Below are positions 45,433 through 54,948 of a DNA stretch of 64,000 bases, one piece after another. The DNA comes from an uncultured Pelagibacteraceae bacterium. Its GTDB lineage: Bacteria; Pseudomonadota; Alphaproteobacteria; Pelagibacterales; Pelagibacteraceae. The stretch spans positions 20,160 through 84,159 of the forward strand of contig CACNVG010000003.1 of the NCBI GenBank assembly GCA_902623785.1. Reading direction: 5' to 3'. The notes under the pieces were generated by a model that searched no databases, was not told the DNA's origin, and was given only the letters and a program-made list of their open reading frames with translations. Positions within the stretch are counted from its first letter, which is position 1. Every line of letters begins with the position of its first letter. Made by a program: the position numbers and the translations under genes.

Positions 45433-46569
45433 TTAAATTAATTTTTTTCCCTCACTTAATAATTTCTGGTAAAGTTCTATATCAGCAGATCCCTCACAAC
45501 CAATTAATAATATATTTGAATTTTCATTTATATCTAGTGCACTCTTTGTTTCTTTATCATTACAACATGAAATTAAACTTGTAATCCCTGGTGTTGAACA
45601 TTCACCTCCTATTATTGAAATATCACCTAACACTTTATTTGCTAACATCGCTACAGTTTGTGAGACAAATTTATCTGAAACACTGACACAATTATTTACA
45701 GAATTTTTTAATATTTGCCATGGGACTAATGATACATCCCCACAAGACATACCACCCATTATACTTTCTTTTTTAATATCTACACTTGTAGGGGTGTTAT
45801 TTTCAATACTTTGCATTACACAATTTGCATTTTCAGGTTCAACAATAATAATCTTTGGCACCTTTTTGAAATAATTAGCTACACCAGCAACTAAACCTGC
45901 CGCCATACCTCCAACACCAGCTTGTAAAAAAATATGTGTGATATATTCATTTGTTTGAAATGAAATTTCTTTTATCATTGTTGAATATCCAGCCATTGTA
46001 AGTTTTGGAACGAGTTCATAATTTGGCCATGCCACATCTTGAATAATCTCCCAATTATTTTTTTTTGACTCTTCCTTACATACATTAAGAGAATCTTCGT
46101 AATTTCCTTTAACTCTGATTACTTCAGCATTTAAACTTCGCATTTCTCCAGCTCTTGTTTCGCTTACATTTTCACTAATAAAAATTTTACAACTTAATCC
46201 CAAATTTTTTGCTCCCCATGCGACTGATTTACCATGATTTCCTGCTGTAGCTGTTGAAACTGTAATATCTTTTCTCCCTTTAGTTATTTTTTCTACAGCA
46301 TAGGCACCACCAAGAGCCTTAAAAGACTTAAGTCCAAATCTCTTAGATTCATCTTTGTAAAATATATTTTTTAACTCTAATTCATTAGAAAGTTTATTTA
46401 AACTTTCTAAAGGGGTAGGTTGATATTTTTGCCATTTTGAAATTGTTTTATAAGCATCTTCTAATAAATCATTATTTAAGATTTTTAATATTTTTGAACG
46501 ATCAAATTCAAAATTTTCATTATTTATAAACTTTGTATATTTTTGATTTAGGTATAGATTTTTCTGCAT
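45433..46569 (-). CDS. PLP-dependent lyase, diaminopropionate ammonia-lyase-like
   Basis: Fold-type II PLP enzyme of 378 residues. The PLP lysine lies in FGLKSFKALGGAYAVEKI, which resembles DpaL/YgeX more than threonine dehydratase; the phosphate-binding region is ATAGNHGKSVAWGA. The late GGECSTPGITSLI block also fits. DpaL converts 2,3-diaminopropionate to pyruvate and ammonia. A broader serine/threonine or diaminobutyrate lyase role is possible. Confidence 0.75.
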   Translation of the reverse strand: MQKNLYLNQKYTKFINNENFEFDRSKILKILNNDLLEDAYKTISKWQKYQPTPLESLNKLSNELELKNIFYKDESKRFGLKSFKALGGAYAVEKITKGRKDITVSTATAGNHGKSVAWGAKNLGLSCKIFISENVSETRAGEMRSLNAEVIRVKGNYEDSLNVCKEESKKNNWEIIQDVAWPNYELVPKLTMAGYSTMIKEISFQTNEYITHIFLQAGVGGMAAGLVAGVANYFKKVPKIIIVEPENANCVMQSIENNTPTSVDIKKESIMGGMSCGDVSLVPWQILKNSVNNCVSVSDKFVSQTVAMLANKVLGDISIIGGECSTPGITSLISCCNDKETKSALDINENSNILLIGCEGSADIELYQKLLSEGKKLI

Positions 46570-46648
46570 TTGTTTAAATAGTAAGAAATAATAAGGTAAC
46601 TCTTAGGCTAGACTAAATCAAATAATTAGTGCATAGAGATTATCATAT

Positions 46649-47665
46649 ATGTCTAAAATTATTATAATTGGTGCTGGTGCAATGGGCTCGGCTTTCGCGA
46701 TTCCTTGTATTGAAAATGGCAATGATGTCACTTTAATTGGCACTCACCTCGAAAATAATTTAATTGATGAAATATCGAAATCAGCTCATCCTGCATTAAA
46801 AGTAGCTTTGCCCAAAAAACTCAAACTTGAAAAATTTGAAAAAATTAAGCATTATTCAGATGCTGATTTAATTGTATGCGCGGTAAGCTCCCTAGGGGTG
46901 GATTGGTTTATTGATCAAATTTCTCAAATGAAAGATAAAAGACTTAATATAGTTTTATTAACCAAGGGTTTGAGTATCGAAGGAGGGAAATTGATAACCA
47001 TTTCTTACAAGATAAAAAATGAACTTAAAAAAAATGGTTTTAATGATGTGGTCGTATCAGCAATAAAAGGACCCTGTCTTGCGGCTGGATTAGCAAATAA
47101 AATGAGGACAGGCACAGTAATTGCTAGTGAAAACAAAGATACAGCAAAATTAATACAGAAAATCATAACAACTGAATATTATTCGACGGAGACATCAGAA
47201 GATGTAAAAGGAGTAGAATTTTGTGGTGCAATTAAAAATATCTATTTTATGTTAATTGGAGCTTCAGAGGGTTTAAGCAACCCAAGCGCACCTGAAAGAA
47301 TAAAATCAAAATACTTTTTGAATACCTCAGCATCTTTAATTCATCGCTCAATTTCTGAGATGGTAAAATTTATCAAACACTTTGGTGGTAATGAAACAAC
47401 AGTTTATGGGCTTGCAGGTTTAGGAGATTTATATGTAAGTGCAATAGGCGGGAGAAATAGTCAAATGGGGAAATATTTAGGACAAGGAACTTTATATAAA
47501 GAAGCTAAAGAAAAATTTATGAAAGATATTACTGTTGAAGGTGCACAGTTAGCACTTGAAATTGGTCCAATTCTTTTAAAAGAACTTAAAAAAAATGAAT
47601 TTCCTCTAATGTTCAACATACTTGAGACTATCTGCAATGATAAGAAATTAAGTATTAATTGGTAA
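46649..47665 (+). CDS. gpsA: Glycerol-3-phosphate dehydrogenase, NAD(P)-dependent
   Basis: A 338-residue cytosolic enzyme making sn-glycerol 3-phosphate from dihydroxyacetone phosphate for phospholipid synthesis. The dinucleotide motif is GAGAMGSAFA (residues 8-17); catalytic-region blocks are VVSAIKGPCLAAGLA, VEFCGAIKNIYFMLIGASEGL and YGLAGLGDLYVSAIGGRNSQMGKYLG. It is somewhat divergent from textbook GpsA but all core motifs are there. Convergent with fhs. Confidence 0.85.
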   Translation: MSKIIIIGAGAMGSAFAIPCIENGNDVTLIGTHLENNLIDEISKSAHPALKVALPKKLKLEKFEKIKHYSDADLIVCAVSSLGVDWFIDQISQMKDKRLNIVLLTKGLSIEGGKLITISYKIKNELKKNGFNDVVVSAIKGPCLAAGLANKMRTGTVIASENKDTAKLIQKIITTEYYSTETSEDVKGVEFCGAIKNIYFMLIGASEGLSNPSAPERIKSKYFLNTSASLIHRSISEMVKFIKHFGGNETTVYGLAGLGDLYVSAIGGRNSQMGKYLGQGTLYKEAKEKFMKDITVEGAQLALEIGPILLKELKKNEFPLMFNILETICNDKKLSINW

Positions 47666-47666
47666 A

Positions 47667-49355
47667 CTAAAAAAGTCCCTCAACTTCACCTTTTTTATTT
47701 AGCTTAATATTATTAGCCGCAGGAACTTTGGGTAGACCGGGCATTGTCATAATAGATCCACAAACAACTACAATAAACTCAGCTCCAGATGATAATCTCA
47801 CTTCTCTTATTGGTATTTCATGATTTGATGGAGCTCCTTTTAACTTAGGATCTGTTGAAAAACTATATTGGGTTTTAGCTATACAAACAGGTAAACTCTT
47901 GTAGCCGTTATTCTCAAAAACTTTTAGTTGTTCCTTTACATCTTCATTTGCAGTAATTCCATTACCTCTATAAATTTCTTTAACAATTTTTTCAATTTTA
48001 TCCCAAAGATTTAAATTATCTTCATACAATAATTTAAAATTACTTTTTTTTGAGTCTTTACATGTTTTGACTACCTTTTTAGCCAGGTCAGTTGTGCCTT
48101 TTCCTCCCATTGCCCAGTGTTTACATTCACTAACCTGGATATTCATATTCTTACAAAAATTAAGAACAACATCTATCTCTTTTTTTGTATCTAAAGCAAA
48201 ATGGTTAATTGCCACGATTGGTTCTAGACCAAATTTTTTAATATTTAAAATATGTCTTTCTAAATTTACTAAACCTTTTTTTAAAGCGTTAGTATCTTCT
48301 TTTTTAAGATTTTCTTTTTCCACACCACCGTGCATCTTTAATGCTCTTATAGTTGCAACAATTACAACGCAGCTAGGTTTTAATCCTGCCTTTCTACATT
48401 TAATATCTAAAAATTTTTCAGCACCAAGGTCAGCACCGAACCCTGCTTCAGTAACAACATAGTCAGATAGCTTGAGAGCTGCTGTCGTAGCGATTACAGA
48501 ATTACAGCCATGAGCAATATTAGCAAATGGACCTCCGTGAATAATAGCTGGGTTATGTTCCAAACTTTGAGTAACATTGGGTCTTATTGCTTCTTTTAAA
48601 AGGACAGTCATTGGTCCCTGAGCATTTAAATCTTTTGCAAAAATCGACTGACCTTCTTTATTGTAAGCTATTGTTATATTTCCAATTTTTTTTTCTAAAT
48701 CATTTAAGTCTTTAGCTAAACAAAAAATAGCCATGACTTCCGATGCAACAGTTATGTCAAAGCCATCTTCTCTTCTAAAATCTTTTGCGACACCACTTGT
48801 ATTGATGTCAATAAATCTAAGCGAACGATCATTCATATCCATCACTCTTTTCCAAACTATTTTTTTTTCATCAATATCAAGTTTGTTTCCCCAATAGATA
48901 TGATTATCAATCATCGCAGATAATAAATTGTGTGCTGATGTAATTGCATGAAAGTCTCCAGTGAAATGAAGGTTTATTTGTTCCATCGGAACAACTTGAG
49001 CATACCCACCACCAGCAGCCCCACCTTTCATACCAAAAGAAGGTCCAAGACTGGGTTCCCTAAGACAAACAATAGATTTTTTTCCAATTTTATTTAGACC
49101 GTCATTTAAACCAACAGAGGTAGTTGTTTTACCTTCCCCAGCTGGTGTCGGAGTAATGGCTGTAACAAGTATAAGATAGCCATCCTTTTTCTTTTTTAAT
49201 TTATTTAAAAAATCAAAATTTATTTTTGCTATATGCCTTCCCATCGGACTAAAAGCACTTGGGTTATCAGGTACATTAATTTTTTTCAAAATTTTTGAAA
49301 TTGGTTTGAGCTTACAACCTCTAGCTATTTCTATGTCAGATTTAAATTTTTTCAT
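47667..49355 (-). CDS. fhs: Formate-tetrahydrofolate ligase
   Basis: ATP-dependent synthesis of 10-formyl-THF, 562 residues. The P-loop is [16 protein letters not shown]; other blocks are [41 protein letters not shown] and [23 protein letters not shown]. Full length. It connects formate with the folate pool and, with the GcvT-like and MetF-like pair at 58057-60238, forms part of the one-carbon network known to be important in SAR11. Confidence 0.97.
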   Translation of the reverse strand: MKKFKSDIEIARGCKLKPISKILKKINVPDNPSAFSPMGRHIAKINFDFLNKLKKKKDGYLILVTAITPTPAGEGKTTTSVGLNDGLNKIGKKSIVCLREPSLGPSFGMKGGAAGGGYAQVVPMEQINLHFTGDFHAITSAHNLLSAMIDNHIYWGNKLDIDEKKIVWKRVMDMNDRSLRFIDINTSGVAKDFRREDGFDITVASEVMAIFCLAKDLNDLEKKIGNITIAYNKEGQSIFAKDLNAQGPMTVLLKEAIRPNVTQSLEHNPAIIHGGPFANIAHGCNSVIATTAALKLSDYVVTEAGFGADLGAEKFLDIKCRKAGLKPSCVVIVATIRALKMHGGVEKENLKKEDTNALKKGLVNLERHILNIKKFGLEPIVAINHFALDTKKEIDVVLNFCKNMNIQVSECKHWAMGGKGTTDLAKKVVKTCKDSKKSNFKLLYEDNLNLWDKIEKIVKEIYRGNGITANEDVKEQLKVFENNGYKSLPVCIAKTQYSFSTDPKLKGAPSNHEIPIREVRLSSGAEFIVVVCGSIMTMPGLPKVPAANNIKLNKKGEVEGLF

Positions 49356-49450
49356 TTAGGTCGTTTTTCAGCGTATTTATACTTTATTTGTTCACTTTGA
49401 AAGAAATAAATTACAATGGACATTTAATTATTTAATACATATCTTGAAGC

Positions 49451-50560
49451 ATGAAAAAAAATTTCAGGTTTTTTGATAATAGACAAAAATATCTTCTTTT
49501 TGTAACCACTACCAACGAAAAAAACAAAATTGCAGATGCTTTGAAACCGATTGTCCAAAATTTAAAACCTAAAAACCCCGCTTTAAAAATTTTTGATGCC
49601 GGAATGGGAGACGGGTCTCTTTTAATGAGTGTAATGAGGCAGTGTCATCAAAAAATGCCTAATATACCATTACTTGTTTCAACAAAAGAAATAAGCATGG
49701 AAGACGTAAGACTAGGTCTAGAAAAACTTCCTGATAGATTTGCTGAGCACAAAAATACTGTTTTTGTAATTTCAAATTTGAATTATGTGGAGTCAACATC
49801 CTTAAAATCAAGAAATTTAAAAAAACAAAAAAAAATGAATTGGAAAGTTGTAAAACTAAAAGGAAATTCCTCTTTAGATTTTTCAAATCAATTAAGAAAG
49901 CTTAATCAAGAATTTTTAGCAAAAAAGTGGCAGGTAGAAACAAATCCAAAAACAGGAACATCAACTTATAAAGAACCATCTGTAATTGTTATTTTTAGAA
50001 AAGATCAAGAATTTGTCCTACAAGATGTAATACCAAAAAAAAATAACGGAAAAACAGATTATGACTTAATTATTGCATCTCAACCCTATAGATCAAGAGT
50101 TACTGCTGAAAAAAAAGTAAAATATGTAATTGAACCTATGATCAAATCTTTATCAAAGAAAGGAAAGCTGGTTGTAGTACATGCATGTGGTGGAGATCCA
50201 GCAAATAAGATAGTTAAAAAAATATGGCCTAAAGAGAATCCATTTCCGTATTTGTATTCCTCTATCGAAAAATACATTAAGTCAAATACAGATAAATCTT
50301 TCTTAAAAACATTAAAATTTCATAAAGTGAAAAAAATAAGTTATGTTTTAAGAGCACTCCCAAATGAAATAAGTGGTGGAATAGCAACTTCATTAATATT
50401 TTCTGCATGGAATGCCGCAGTCTACGTTAATCAAATATCGGATGAACAAATAATGAAGGCAGAAAAACACAAGAATTATCAAAAAGTTGTTCAAAACATT
50501 GTAAATAAATATAAAGGATTACACTTTAAAAACGAATTATTCGTAATAGAAAAAAAATAA
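49451..50560 (+). CDS. Putative SAM-dependent methyltransferase-like protein
   Basis: A 369-residue soluble protein I cannot place in a named family. Residues 45-56 (IFDAGMGDGSLL) resemble the SAM-binding glycine-rich loop of class I methyltransferases, and YDLIIASQPYRS could be motif IV, with KGKLVVVHACGGDP after it. This suggests a methyltransferase of unknown target. Monocistronic, divergent from fhs. Confidence 0.55.
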   Translation: MKKNFRFFDNRQKYLLFVTTTNEKNKIADALKPIVQNLKPKNPALKIFDAGMGDGSLLMSVMRQCHQKMPNIPLLVSTKEISMEDVRLGLEKLPDRFAEHKNTVFVISNLNYVESTSLKSRNLKKQKKMNWKVVKLKGNSSLDFSNQLRKLNQEFLAKKWQVETNPKTGTSTYKEPSVIVIFRKDQEFVLQDVIPKKNNGKTDYDLIIASQPYRSRVTAEKKVKYVIEPMIKSLSKKGKLVVVHACGGDPANKIVKKIWPKENPFPYLYSSIEKYIKSNTDKSFLKTLKFHKVKKISYVLRALPNEISGGIATSLIFSAWNAAVYVNQISDEQIMKAEKHKNYQKVVQNIVNKYKGLHFKNELFVIEKK

Positions 50561-50671
50561 CTAATTTTTTCAACCACTGTTTGTAATTAAAACTTTTTTT
50601 TGATACTCAAATTGATCACCAATTTAAATTTTAATTTGTTGTGAAAATTTTCATAAACTGTAAGAGAAGCA

Positions 50672-50881
50672 ATGTTTAAAAAAACATTTTTTCTGATTAG
50701 TTTGTTTTTGGTACTCACTGGTTGTTACCAATCAACCGCCTCGTTAATTGGCCCGACAGTCACATTAGGCACATCTGGAAATATAGTTCAATCTGCTATT
50801 TCTTATTCCGTAAATGAGTCAGTTAAAAAAGCTACTGGCGAATATCCCGCAGAACACATTAAAAAAAGATTTAAAAATTAA
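50672..50881 (+). CDS. Small lipoprotein
   Basis: A 69-residue protein with a lipoprotein signal ending LTGC (Cys18). The mature part is about 52 residues with no known motif. A Shine-Dalgarno-like AAGAGAAG lies before the ATG. Probably anchored in the outer or inner membrane facing the periplasm; function unknown. It ends 4 bases from the convergent GNAT gene. Confidence 0.7.
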   Translation: MFKKTFFLISLFLVLTGCYQSTASLIGPTVTLGTSGNIVQSAISYSVNESVKKATGEYPAEHIKKRFKN

Positions 50882-50885
50882 AAAA

Positions 50886-51341
50886 TCAAACTTTTATTTT
50901 CATATAACATGAATTTGGATCATTCTTATAGTGACCAAAAGGATCACACTCTTCAAAACCGCAAGACTTAAATAGTTTTCTTGCGGGCTCAAAAAATTTA
51001 CCTGATCCAGTCTCAATAAAGATATTTTTTAATCCAATATCTCTAGATTTAGATAATAAAACAGAAATAATTTTTTTACCAAAACCTTTTTCTCTAAATT
51101 TATCATGCACTCTGATAGATTTGAACTCACCATGATTTTGACTTAGGATTTTTATTGCTCCACATCCAATTAAATCTTCATTATCCCAAATGCTCCAGAA
51201 TTTTATTGTTTTATCCTTAAGTCCATCTATATCGAGGACATGAGTACTACCCGCTGGAGAGACAGATCTTAATTCAATAAAGTGTTTTTTTAAAAGTTCA
51301 TTTACTTTCAAATCATCAAAATTATTTTCAATAGCTTTCAT
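50886..51341 (-). CDS. GNAT-family acetyltransferase
   Basis: A 151-residue N-acetyltransferase. The acetyl-CoA loop region EFKSIRVHDKFREKGFGKKII matches motif A of the family, and FFEPARKLFKSCGFEE is the usual late block. Substrate unknown. It is the last gene of the purE-purK-MBL-GNAT group on the minus strand, 6 bases after the MBL gene. Confidence 0.85.
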   Translation of the reverse strand: MKAIENNFDDLKVNELLKKHFIELRSVSPAGSTHVLDIDGLKDKTIKFWSIWDNEDLIGCGAIKILSQNHGEFKSIRVHDKFREKGFGKKIISVLLSKSRDIGLKNIFIETGSGKFFEPARKLFKSCGFEECDPFGHYKNDPNSCYMKIKV

Positions 51342-51347
51342 TGGGAT

Positions 51348-52391
51348 CTATAAAATATCATCTAAATTTTTGAATTCTCCGATTTTAAAGATAATAGCTT
51401 CGTTATTTTTAAAACCAAATTTTTTTGCATTGTCTAAAAATCTTTTTGGAGGCTCCATTATAGGCTCTAATGATAATACAAAAGTTCCCCAATGCATTCC
51501 AATAACTCTTTTGCTGTTTAAGTCTTTAGCAATCTGCAATGCTTCTTCAGGATTAGTATGGTAAATAGATTTATCAAACATTGGCTTAAAATTATAAGCG
51601 CCGATATTTATAATAGTGAGATCAATTGGTCCAAACTTTTTTCCAATTTTCTTATAAATTTCTCCGTATCCGGTATCGCAAGCAAACAAAATTTTTTTTC
51701 TTTTATATTCAATTAAATAACTTCCCCAAAGAGTTTTATTAGTATCTGTTAGACTTCTTTTTGACCAATGAACTGCAGGCAGCATAGTTATTTTTAAATC
51801 ATTTTTTTCGATTGATTGATACCAATCAAGCTCACTTACCTCCGTAAAATTATTTTTCGTAAAATATTTACCAAGCTTAAGGGGAACAATTACATTTGCA
51901 TCTTTGTAAGGAAATTTTCTAATTGTACCCATGTCTTGATGATCATAGTGATTATGTGTCAGTAAAAATAAATCAATTTTTGGAATTTCATTTAAGTTTA
52001 AAGCTGGCGCGACATATCTTTTGGGTCCAAAAATTAATGGTCCAGCATTTTTTGAGAAAACTGGATCTGTTATAATAGTTGTTTCTCCAAGTTTTATTAA
52101 AAATGTAGCATGTCCTATCCAGCCAATATAATCACTGTTTTGTTTGGAAGCTAAATCTTTTAAGACATACTCTTTTTTTAAAACATGATCATCTGGAACT
52201 GTCATGTCTAATTTTTTTTTCTCTTTGTTAAAAGTAGAGTAAGACCATTTAATTTTATCATCCCTCACAGGAGAACCCTCGGGATTTCTAAAGGTGTTAT
52301 CAGGCAAATGATGATACGGCTTATTATCCATAGAATTTAAATTTGAAAAAATAGAAAAACAGAAAACTAAAACAATAAGCTTATTAATCAT
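51348..52391 (-). CDS. Metallo-beta-lactamase-fold hydrolase, NAPE-PLD-like
   Basis: A 347-residue MBL-fold protein with a signal peptide-like N-terminus (residues 1-20). The HxHxDH motif is THNHYDHQD; GWIGHATFLIKLGETTIITDPVF and GMHWGTFVLS match the N-acylphosphatidylethanolamine phospholipase D-like group. It probably acts on a phospholipid or related phosphodiester in the periplasm. It overlaps purK by 8 bases, though its job seems unrelated to purines. Confidence 0.82.
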   Translation of the reverse strand: MINKLIVLVFCFSIFSNLNSMDNKPYHHLPDNTFRNPEGSPVRDDKIKWSYSTFNKEKKKLDMTVPDDHVLKKEYVLKDLASKQNSDYIGWIGHATFLIKLGETTIITDPVFSKNAGPLIFGPKRYVAPALNLNEIPKIDLFLLTHNHYDHQDMGTIRKFPYKDANVIVPLKLGKYFTKNNFTEVSELDWYQSIEKNDLKITMLPAVHWSKRSLTDTNKTLWGSYLIEYKRKKILFACDTGYGEIYKKIGKKFGPIDLTIINIGAYNFKPMFDKSIYHTNPEEALQIAKDLNSKRVIGMHWGTFVLSLEPIMEPPKRFLDNAKKFGFKNNEAIIFKIGEFKNLDDIL

Positions 52392-53439
52392 TGATCTTAT
52401 TGATTTCTGTAAAATGTCCCATTTTTCTTTTTTCTTTAATTTCCTTTTTTAAATAATCGAAAAAAAATTCGTTATCTTGAAATTTTTTCCCTTTATATTT
52501 GGTTATTTCATTACCTAGAATATTTGTCATTTTCGCATTGTAAAGTTTTAATGTTTTTACCTTTTTAAGACCGCAAACTGCACGAACATGGTTCTCGAAT
52601 TGGCTGATATTGTGTGAGTTAATTGTCATGTGACCTGAATTATGTACTCTGGGCGCGATTTCATTTACTAACAAATTGTCTTTATCATCTATAAAAAATT
52701 CGACACATAAAGTTCCTACATAATCCAATTTTTCACTAATTCTTTTTGCATATTCAACAGATTGAGAAAAATGTTCTTTACTTATGCTAGCTGGAATTTT
52801 TGAGACTTTTAATATTTGGTCTTCATGTTTATTTTCAAATGGCTCATAAATTTCGTATTCATTTTTCTTAAATCTTGTGACTATTACAGAGATTTCTTTT
52901 TTTAAACTAACCATTTTTTCTAATATGTAGTCGTTATTTTTAGAAAGGCTAATATTTTCACAATCCTCAAGATTATTTAATATAAATTGTCCCTTTCCAT
53001 CATAACCAAGAGTAGCTGTCTTCAACATTGCAGGTAAAAGATCGCCATTCGATATCAAATCATCTTTATTATTAATCTTTTTGTATTGTGTGGTTTTAAT
53101 ATTTTGATCATTTACAAAATTCTTCTCCAAAATTCTATTTTGAATAATCTTATTTATTTGAGGTTTTGGCAAAACTTCTTTTATCGAATTAAGTTTATCC
53201 AAAATATCAAAAGGAATATTCTCAAATTCGAAAGTAATTTTGTCTACTTTTTTAGCGAAGTAATTAATTTTTTCTTCATCGTTATAATTTGATAAAATAA
53301 ATTCATCAGAAAACTCTTTTGCTGGAGACATTGGGTCATCGCTCCATACAATTGTATATACATCCAATTTTTTTGCTGCCATACAAAGCATACAACCTAA
53401 TTGACCGCCACCCAAAATACCAAGATTAGTTTTCTTCAT
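52384..53439 (-). CDS. purK: N5-carboxyaminoimidazole ribonucleotide synthase
   Basis: ATP-grasp enzyme of 351 residues that carboxylates AIR to N5-CAIR in purine synthesis. N-terminal LGILGGGQLGCMLCMAAKKL, central ATP-grasp (LKTATLGYDGKGQF, CVEFFIDDKDNLLVNEIAPRVHNSGH) are intact. It lies 3 bases after purE, the enzyme that uses its product. Confidence 0.96.
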   Translation of the reverse strand: MKKTNLGILGGGQLGCMLCMAAKKLDVYTIVWSDDPMSPAKEFSDEFILSNYNDEEKINYFAKKVDKITFEFENIPFDILDKLNSIKEVLPKPQINKIIQNRILEKNFVNDQNIKTTQYKKINNKDDLISNGDLLPAMLKTATLGYDGKGQFILNNLEDCENISLSKNNDYILEKMVSLKKEISVIVTRFKKNEYEIYEPFENKHEDQILKVSKIPASISKEHFSQSVEYAKRISEKLDYVGTLCVEFFIDDKDNLLVNEIAPRVHNSGHMTINSHNISQFENHVRAVCGLKKVKTLKLYNAKMTNILGNEITKYKGKKFQDNEFFFDYLKKEIKEKRKMGHFTEINKIND

Positions 53440-53442
53440 TAG

Positions 53443-53931
53443 TTATTTTGGTTTTTTTTTCACTGATTTTGTTTGTTTAATTCTTAATTTCAGCAAGGAA
53501 TTTTTTATTTTTTTGTCAGTTATCCCAAGAATAGATGCAGCGTATAGTGCAGCATTAATTGCACCATCTTTTCCTATTGCAACAGTTCCAACGGGAATAC
53601 CTTTTGGCATTTGAACTATTGACAATAAACTATCAAGCCCTTTTAATTTTTTACTTTCAATTGGAACTCCAATGACTGGGACAGTTGTTAAAGAGGCAAT
53701 CATACCAGGTAAATGGGCAGACCCACCAGCACCGGCAATTATAACTGAATAACTCTTCTCTGATCTCTTTGCAAATTCATAAAGTCTTTTTGGTGTTCTG
53801 TGAGCTGATACAATCTTTACATCAAAACTAATTTTTAAACTCTTTAAAATTTTAACACAATCTTTCATCGTTGAGAAATCAGATTGACTACCCATTACTA
53901 TTGCTATTTTTTGATACATTTTAAGTTTCAT
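53443..53931 (-). CDS. purE: N5-CAIR mutase
   Basis: Class I PurE of 162 residues: converts N5-CAIR to CAIR. Motifs: [38 protein letters not shown] and the [14 protein letters not shown] loop. The C-terminus is lysine-rich. A second in-frame ATG at 53919 would remove four residues and is an equally good start. It is the first gene of the minus-strand purine group. Confidence 0.96.
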   Translation of the reverse strand: MKLKMYQKIAIVMGSQSDFSTMKDCVKILKSLKISFDVKIVSAHRTPKRLYEFAKRSEKSYSVIIAGAGGSAHLPGMIASLTTVPVIGVPIESKKLKGLDSLLSIVQMPKGIPVGTVAIGKDGAINAALYAASILGITDKKIKNSLLKLRIKQTKSVKKKPK

Positions 53932-53952
53932 TTATGTATTTATTATCAGAAA

Positions 53953-53958
53953 TATAAT
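53953..53958 (+). promoter_or_regulatory. Consensus -10 box before the M19-like operon
   Basis: A perfect TATAAT lies 21 bases before ATG 53980 in the 48-base gap between divergent purE and the M19-like gene. No good -35 element is visible at 16-18 bases. Confidence 0.4.
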
Positions 53959-53979
53959 AAGTATTATATAACTAAACTT

Positions 53980-54948
53980 ATGAATTTCAAAATTGACAAC
54001 CTTCAATATTGCAAATGGGACAGGTCTGTTTTTGAAATCAATCGTGAGGCTGGTCTAGACGCAGTTCACGTAACAATAGTATATCATGAAGATTTCGACG
54101 AATTACAACAAAGAATACTGGAATGGAAAACACATTTCAAAAATAATGATGACTTAATTTTTTTAGGAAAAGATTTTAGAGATATTGAGAAAGCAAATAA
54201 GAATAATAAAACTGCAATATTTTTTGGATTTCAAAACTGCTCACCAATTGAGGACGACATAAACCTTATAGAAAAAGTTCATGAACAAGGCTGTAGATTT
54301 ATGCAACTTACCTACAATAATCAGTCCTTGTTAGCATCTGGTTGTTATGAAAAAGTTGATAGTGGGGTTACTAATTTTGGTAAAGAGGCAATAAAAGAAA
54401 TGAATAGAGTGGGCATTGTTATTGACATGTCTCATTCGGGTGAAAAAAGTACTTTAGATGCAATTGAATTAAGTCAAAAACCAATAGCAATAACTCACTC
54501 TAACCCAAATTTTTGGCATAAAGCAAAAAGAAATAAGTCAGATGATTTACTAAAAACATTATCTCAAAGTGGAGGCATGTTAGGGTTTTCTCTATATCCT
54601 CACCATCTTAAGGATAATTCTAACTGTAAGTTAGATAATTTTTGTGAAATGGTTGCAAGGACTGCTGAAATAATGGATATAAAAAATTTAGGTATTGGTT
54701 CAGACTTGTGTTTAAACCAGCCAGATGAGATCGTAGAATGGATGAGGAATGGGACTTGGACAAAAAAAAAGGTTTACGGAGAAGGAACATTAAATAATGT
54801 AGGCTTTCCAGACCAACCCAGTTGGTTTAAAGATGCTAGAGGATTCAAAAATATTGAGAGTGGACTTAAAAAAATTGGATTTAATTTGGATGAGATTAAT
54901 GGAATACTGGGTAATAACTGGTATAATTTTTACAAAGGTATTAATTAA
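53980..54948 (+). CDS. M19 membrane-dipeptidase-fold protein with altered metal site
   Basis: A 322-residue TIM-barrel protein of the renal dipeptidase (M19) family without a signal peptide, so cytoplasmic. His152 (DMSHSG), His173 (THSNP) and Asp242 (GIGSD) are kept. The N-terminal HxD pair of true dipeptidases is missing, and the bridging Glu falls at Gln85 (FFGFQNCSP). Dinuclear zinc chemistry is therefore doubtful, and the substrate is probably not a simple dipeptide. I chose ATG 53980, where family-like sequence begins. It heads a four-gene operon with overlapping starts and stops. Confidence 0.85.
   Translation: MNFKIDNLQYCKWDRSVFEINREAGLDAVHVTIVYHEDFDELQQRILEWKTHFKNNDDLIFLGKDFRDIEKANKNNKTAIFFGFQNCSPIEDDINLIEKVHEQGCRFMQLTYNNQSLLASGCYEKVDSGVTNFGKEAIKEMNRVGIVIDMSHSGEKSTLDAIELSQKPIAITHSNPNFWHKAKRNKSDDLLKTLSQSGGMLGFSLYPHHLKDNSNCKLDNFCEMVARTAEIMDIKNLGIGSDLCLNQPDEIVEWMRNGTWTKKKVYGEGTLNNVGFPDQPSWFKDARGFKNIESGLKKIGFNLDEINGILGNNWYNFYKGIN

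Noticed and set aside
50642..50653. Perfect palindrome TGAAAATTTTCA before the small lipoprotein
   Set aside because: Short and made almost only of A/T; expected by chance in this composition, no second copy near another promoter was seen.
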